NCBI GenBank assembly: GCA_902520195.1
Contig: CABYND010000002.1
Span: 1 to 64,000, forward strand
From: Halieaceae bacterium
GTDB taxonomy: Bacteria; Pseudomonadota; Gammaproteobacteria; Pseudomonadales; Halieaceae
DNA: 64,000 nt
Direction: 5' to 3'
A program made the position numbers and the translations under genes. This document shows positions 60,553 to 64,000 of the stretch, piece by piece (the first letter of the stretch is position 1; the number at the start of each line of letters is the position of its first letter). The notes beneath the pieces are model-generated. The model was not told the DNA's origin. It saw only the letters and a list, made by a program, of their open reading frames with translations, and did not search any database.

Positions 60553-61242
60553 TTAGCGCGACGAAACAGTGCTACGTTGGTAAACGTTTAAGACATCATC
60601 TACGGCCCCCGATGCTGAGATCTCCCCTCTCTCCATGACTATCGCAGTGTCGGCCAAGCTACTTATTTGACCTAGGTTGTGGCTGACAATGATTGCAGCT
60701 CGCTCGGGCGATAGTCGCTCCTCCAGGGCCTGCCTTGCTTTTTCCCTGAAGACACTGTCACCGACACTCAAAACTTCATCTATTAAAAGGACCTGGGACT
60801 GATTCAGTAGCGCCGAGCCGAAAGCAAGTCGGGCTCGCATACCTGTTGAATAAAACTTAACAGGCTGGTCAAAAAAACTTCCCAATTCACAAAAACTTTC
60901 AATCTCATCCAGGCAAGACGATGCAGCTTTAGAAGATAAACCCATCAGCAGGCACGACAGATAGGCGTTATCTCGGCCCGATAAATCTGGCCTAAATCCG
61001 AGGCCTAAAGTCAACAGGGATGCTGTCACATTGGGGGCCCACTCAACGTGGCCAGTCTCCGGCTCGAAGATCTTCGCCATTATTTTGAGGAGCGTGGATT
61101 TTCCTGAGCCATTGGCACCAACAACCCCCACACGGTCGCCAGCAGCGATTTGCAGACGAATGCCTGACAAAGCGTCGTATCGACTGTTTGCTCCCATATC
61201 AAAAGACAGGGAAACGTTATCTAGCGTGAGCAGATGAGTCAT
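60553..61242 (-). CDS. Polysaccharide ABC exporter ATPase (Wzt/KpsT type), system B
   Basis: It is 229 residues. Walker A GVVGANGSGKSTLL, LLTLGLGFRPDLSGRDNAYL, the signature FYSTGMRARLAFGSAL, Walker B VLLIDEVLSVGDSVF and IIVSHNLGQ are present. Like system A it lacks a C-terminal carbohydrate-binding domain. The overlap with its permease is ATGA. Sequence differences from system A across the whole length show it is a separate exporter and not a recent duplicate. Confidence 0.92.
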   Translation of the reverse strand: MTHLLTLDNVSLSFDMGANSRYDALSGIRLQIAAGDRVGVVGANGSGKSTLLKIMAKIFEPETGHVEWAPNVTASLLTLGLGFRPDLSGRDNAYLSCLLMGLSSKAASSCLDEIESFCELGSFFDQPVKFYSTGMRARLAFGSALLNQSQVLLIDEVLSVGDSVFREKARQALEERLSPERAAIIVSHNLGQISSLADTAIVMERGEISASGAVDDVLNVYQRSTVSSR

Positions 61243-62084
61243 CTACTCAAAACTCGTACAGCAATCCGAGATTGAAAAATCCGATATGCCCCGACAGCTA
61301 TGCTCAGTAAGAGAAGGCTCTGACACAACAAAACGGACATAAGATCTGTCTTTGGCAGTGACCCAAACAGTAATATTTGGCGATAAGCATCGATCAACGT
61401 GGCCAGCGGATTTAAAAGCAACAGCCATCGTCTCACATCTGCATCGGCTACAGCATTCACGTCCCAGAAAACGCCTGAGACAAACAATAAAAACATCATC
61501 CCTAGCTGAATCAAATGCTGGAAGTCTTTATGCCAACAAACCACCAAGGCCGCCAATAAACCGACGCCAGAAATCAAAAGCATCTGAACGAACATCAAGG
61601 GCAAGAGCCAAAACCAATAATGGAATTGCCCCTTGCCCGAGAGAAAAAGTAGAACCAATAGAAAAGATAAGACCACTAGTTGCCGGTAGAAGCCTTGTTG
61701 GATTGCCGCTAAGGGGAAAACCTCTTTCCTAATGGCGACTTGCGAAAGGAGGCCTCTGTTGGTTTCTATGCTAAAGGAAGCCTGCACAACACTTTTAGAG
61801 AACCAAATAAAAGTTAGCTTGCCAACAGCCAGGAAATAGAGGTAATCGGGCTGACGGCTGTCAAGCAACAGCTGAAACACGGCGTAAAAAACCGCAATAT
61901 AAAGCGCCGGTTCCAGGAGCCACCAAAAGTACCCCAGGTAAAACTGCCTCGCCTCGCCCCTCAAATGGAATCTTGCGAGAGTATCAATTAGCGTTAGGTA
62001 TTGAATCGTGGTCAACTGAAACTCTAATAAATAAGGAAGCAGATGCTGTTGGTTGTACCTTGTAATCGAAAAGCTGGGCGCCAT
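61239..62084 (-). CDS. Polysaccharide ABC-2 permease (Wzm/KpsM type), system B
   Basis: It is 281 residues with six hydrophobic segments after a cytoplasmic N-terminal helix containing HLRGEARQFYLGYFWWLLEP. FIWFSKSVVQASFSIE, FVSGVFWDVNAV and LNPLATLIDAYRQILLFG give the family pattern. It lies divergently and only 26 bases from rsmA, so the island's right edge has almost no spacer, and its promoter must overlap that of rsmA or the rsmA leader. Confidence 0.9.
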   Translation of the reverse strand: MAPSFSITRYNQQHLLPYLLEFQLTTIQYLTLIDTLARFHLRGEARQFYLGYFWWLLEPALYIAVFYAVFQLLLDSRQPDYLYFLAVGKLTFIWFSKSVVQASFSIETNRGLLSQVAIRKEVFPLAAIQQGFYRQLVVLSFLLVLLFLSGKGQFHYWFWLLPLMFVQMLLISGVGLLAALVVCWHKDFQHLIQLGMMFLLFVSGVFWDVNAVADADVRRWLLLLNPLATLIDAYRQILLFGSLPKTDLMSVLLCQSLLLLSIAVGAYRIFQSRIAVRVLSR

Positions 62085-62110
62085 CTTTTATGCTAGCACG
62101 GTAGTTCTCT

Positions 62111-62905
62111 GTGAGTAGAAACGCCCCAAGGCATCACCCTCGCAAGCGATTCGGCCAGAACTTTCTGCGCGATGAATCGACCATTGAAGCGATCGCGCGC
62201 GCGATCGCGCCTGATGATTCTGACCATATCGTTGAGATCGGCCCTGGAGAGGGTGCCCTCACCCAAGCACTTATCAACGGTGAATGCCGGCTCGACGCTA
62301 TAGAGCTCGACCGTGATCTCCGCACCCGCCTCTTGGCCGCGTTCAGCAAATATCCAGGATTTACGCTGCATGGCGCCGATGCGCTCGATTTTGATTTTGC
62401 GTCATTGGCAACGGATGGCGCCCGCCTCCGGGTGGTGGGTAACCTGCCCTATAACATCTCAACGCCGCTGATTTTCAAGTTGCTGGAACAGGCACCGATC
62501 ATCAAGGACATGCACTTTATGCTCCAACTGGAAGTCGTGGAGCGATTGGCGGCCTCACCCGGAAGCAAAGATTGGGGACGTCTGGGCGTGATGGCGCAGT
62601 TCTGGTGTGAGGTAGAGTCACTTTTTGAGGTGCCTCCTGAGGCATTTTATCCACCGCCCAAAGTGCACTCAGCTGTGGTGCGACTCACGCCCCACCCCAG
62701 GCCGGCGTACCCACTCGTCGATCCGACATCACTGGCGCGCGTCGTCGCGCAAGCTTTCTCACAGCGCCGCAAGACGCTGCGCAATAACTTCAAAGGCACG
62801 ATGGAAGACAACGATTTCGGGGGACTCGCAATAGACCCCAGCGCGCGGGCTGAAACGCTCTCGATAGCAGACTTTGTCGCGATCGCAGCGCACCTGCACG
62901 TCTGA
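62111..62905 (+). CDS. rsmA: 16S rRNA dimethyladenosine transferase
   Basis: Dimethylates A1518 and A1519 of 16S rRNA during 30S maturation. It is 264 residues from a GTG start (SRNAPRHHPRKRFGQNFLRD, the family opening). Motifs are VEIGPGEGALTQAL (SAM loop), LDAIELDRDL, RVVGNLPYNISTPLIFKLL (catalytic NLPY), MLQLEVVERL and FYPPPKVHSAVVRL. Its normal upstream partner pdxA is about 42 kb away because of the island. Downstream apaG is missing. Confidence 0.97.
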   Translation: MSRNAPRHHPRKRFGQNFLRDESTIEAIARAIAPDDSDHIVEIGPGEGALTQALINGECRLDAIELDRDLRTRLLAAFSKYPGFTLHGADALDFDFASLATDGARLRVVGNLPYNISTPLIFKLLEQAPIIKDMHFMLQLEVVERLAASPGSKDWGRLGVMAQFWCEVESLFEVPPEAFYPPPKVHSAVVRLTPHPRPAYPLVDPTSLARVVAQAFSQRRKTLRNNFKGTMEDNDFGGLAIDPSARAETLSIADFVAIAAHLHV

Positions 62906-63080
62906 CAGCAGGACTAGAACCGTCACCAGCTGACGTGCCTTCGCGAAAAGCGTTGAGGGGGCGTAAAGACCCGGGCCGTGCGCCCTACCTCAGCCACTGC
63001 AAAATAAAAAGTCTTTATCCCAAAATTCATAGCTGCCTACACTGCACGCCTGACCAGATACGATCGTTTTATTTCGCACT

Positions 63081-63911
63081 ATGAGCACCTACGTTGTCGG
63101 CGATATACAGGGTTGTTTTGAGCCGTTCCAGTACTTGCTGGAGCGAGTGAAATTCAATCCTGATAAGGACCGCCTCTGGAGCGTGGGTGACTTGATCAAC
63201 CGGGGCCCCGGCAACATTGAAGTGCTGCGTTGGTTCTATGCCCACCGCGACAACGTCACCATGGTACTGGGCAATCACGACCTGCACTTAATGGCTGTCT
63301 CCTGTGGCGCCCGAAAACCGAGCCGCAAAGACAACCTCGAGGACATTCTTGATGCCCCCGATCGCGACCAGCTGATTGAGTGGCTCCACTTTCAGCCACT
63401 CGCCCACTTCGAGGACGGGGTGACGATGGTTCACGCGGGCATCCCGCCCATTTGGACCGTGCAAGACACACTAGATCGCGCCTGGGAGGTCGAAAACGCC
63501 TTGCAGGGCGCGCGGTGCGAGGAGTTCCTGACAGAAATGTATGGTAACGACCCCCACGTGTGGGACGACAGTCTGAGCGGCATGACGCGGCTGCGCGTGA
63601 TCACCAACTACCTCACCCGCATGCGCTACTGCACCCGCAAGGGCAAGCTCGATTTTGTCAGTAAAGGGCCACAGCCCATTCCCGACGCAGTGGCAGGCAA
63701 AAAAGTTGCGCCCTGGTTTAGCCATAAACGCCGCTTCACCAAAGGCCAGACCATTATCTTTGGGCACTGGGCATCGCTAGAGGGTATGACAGACGACCCC
63801 AAGGTGATTGGCTTAGATACCGGTTGTGTATGGGGTAATGCGCTAACCTTTTACGAGCTCGAGACGGGTAAAAGAGTCACCTGCGAGTGCGCAAAATCTG
63901 CCCATGTTTAG
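63081..63911 (+). CDS. apaH: Symmetrical diadenosine tetraphosphatase
   Basis: Metallophosphatase splitting Ap4A to two ADP. It is 276 residues. The metal ligands are in YVVGDIQGCFEPF, WSVGDLINRGPGN and LGNHDLHLMAV, with VHAGIPPIW later and IIFGHWASLEG near the end, the full calcineurin-like set. In Escherichia coli apaG lies between rsmA and apaH; here 175 bases with no such gene separate them. The 89 bases after apaH contain only a weak inverted repeat CGATAGC/GCTATCG. Confidence 0.96.
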   Translation: MSTYVVGDIQGCFEPFQYLLERVKFNPDKDRLWSVGDLINRGPGNIEVLRWFYAHRDNVTMVLGNHDLHLMAVSCGARKPSRKDNLEDILDAPDRDQLIEWLHFQPLAHFEDGVTMVHAGIPPIWTVQDTLDRAWEVENALQGARCEEFLTEMYGNDPHVWDDSLSGMTRLRVITNYLTRMRYCTRKGKLDFVSKGPQPIPDAVAGKKVAPWFSHKRRFTKGQTIIFGHWASLEGMTDDPKVIGLDTGCVWGNALTFYELETGKRVTCECAKSAHV

Positions 63912-64000
63912 TGTGCTGAAAAATATGCTGAAAGAAAAAGCACTTGAATCTTTTGGGCAAGGCCGATAGCCGCAGCTGGCGCGCTATCGAGCGAAAACAG

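Noticed and set aside
63912-64000. A 21-codon frame after apaH
   Set aside because: Too short, overlaps the apaH end, and has no supporting signal.

Overview
The window is a bacterial chromosome segment from a gammaproteobacterium, most likely a marine member of the Cellvibrionales/Halieaceae (OM60/NOR5) type. This is inferred from gene order: dusB-fis-purH-purD, lptD-surA-pdxA with rsmA-apaH, amgK-murU next to lptD, and a Coq7-type quinol hydroxylase instead of UbiF. I saw no rRNA, tRNA, CRISPR array or intact insertion sequence.

Region 1 (1-20218) is conserved housekeeping DNA: dusB (5' end outside the window), fis, purH, purD, coq7, a membrane SPOR-like protein, a tryptophan block (trpG-trpD-trpC), rpe, the MurNAc recycling pair murU/amgK, then lptD, surA and pdxA. 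The trp block holds a decayed trpE: two frame changes, then two in-frame stop codons in the C-terminal segment. A secreted C-type-lectin-like gene on the opposite strand separates it from trpG.

Region 2 (20219-62110) is a block of about 42 kb lying between pdxA and rsmA, which are neighbours in most gammaproteobacteria. It is devoted to surface glycan and surface protein. Its left arm has glycosyltransferases (one with a possible PqqD/RRE-like N-terminus), a polytopic GT-C-like protein, GDP-mannose 4,6-dehydratase plus a GDP-4-keto-6-deoxymannose reductase (predicted GDP-D-rhamnose supply), and three proteins sharing one N-terminal TPR module joined to two sulfotransferases and a 2-oxoglutarate/Fe oxygenase. 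The centre has a 1672-residue cysteine-free RTX protein resembling Caulobacter RsaA, with a full type I secretion system (ABC, membrane fusion, outer-membrane channel) and an unrecognised 172-residue protein in the same gene string. The right arm has a DUF6447-like microprotein, two FkbM-type and one zinc-ribbon methyltransferase, a double GT4 enzyme, a GT2/DUF2304 pair, and two Wzm/Wzt-type ABC exporters flanking a GT4.

Region 3 (62111-64000) resumes the core with rsmA and apaH; apaG is absent between them.

Working model (inference): the island builds and exports a D-rhamnose-type, possibly sulfated and methylated polysaccharide, and secretes an S-layer-like RTX protein that may be anchored to or modified by that glycan, by analogy with the rsaADEF/O-antigen arrangement of Caulobacter. 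The TPR-effector paralogues and the unknown secretion-linked protein are the parts least explained by known systems.
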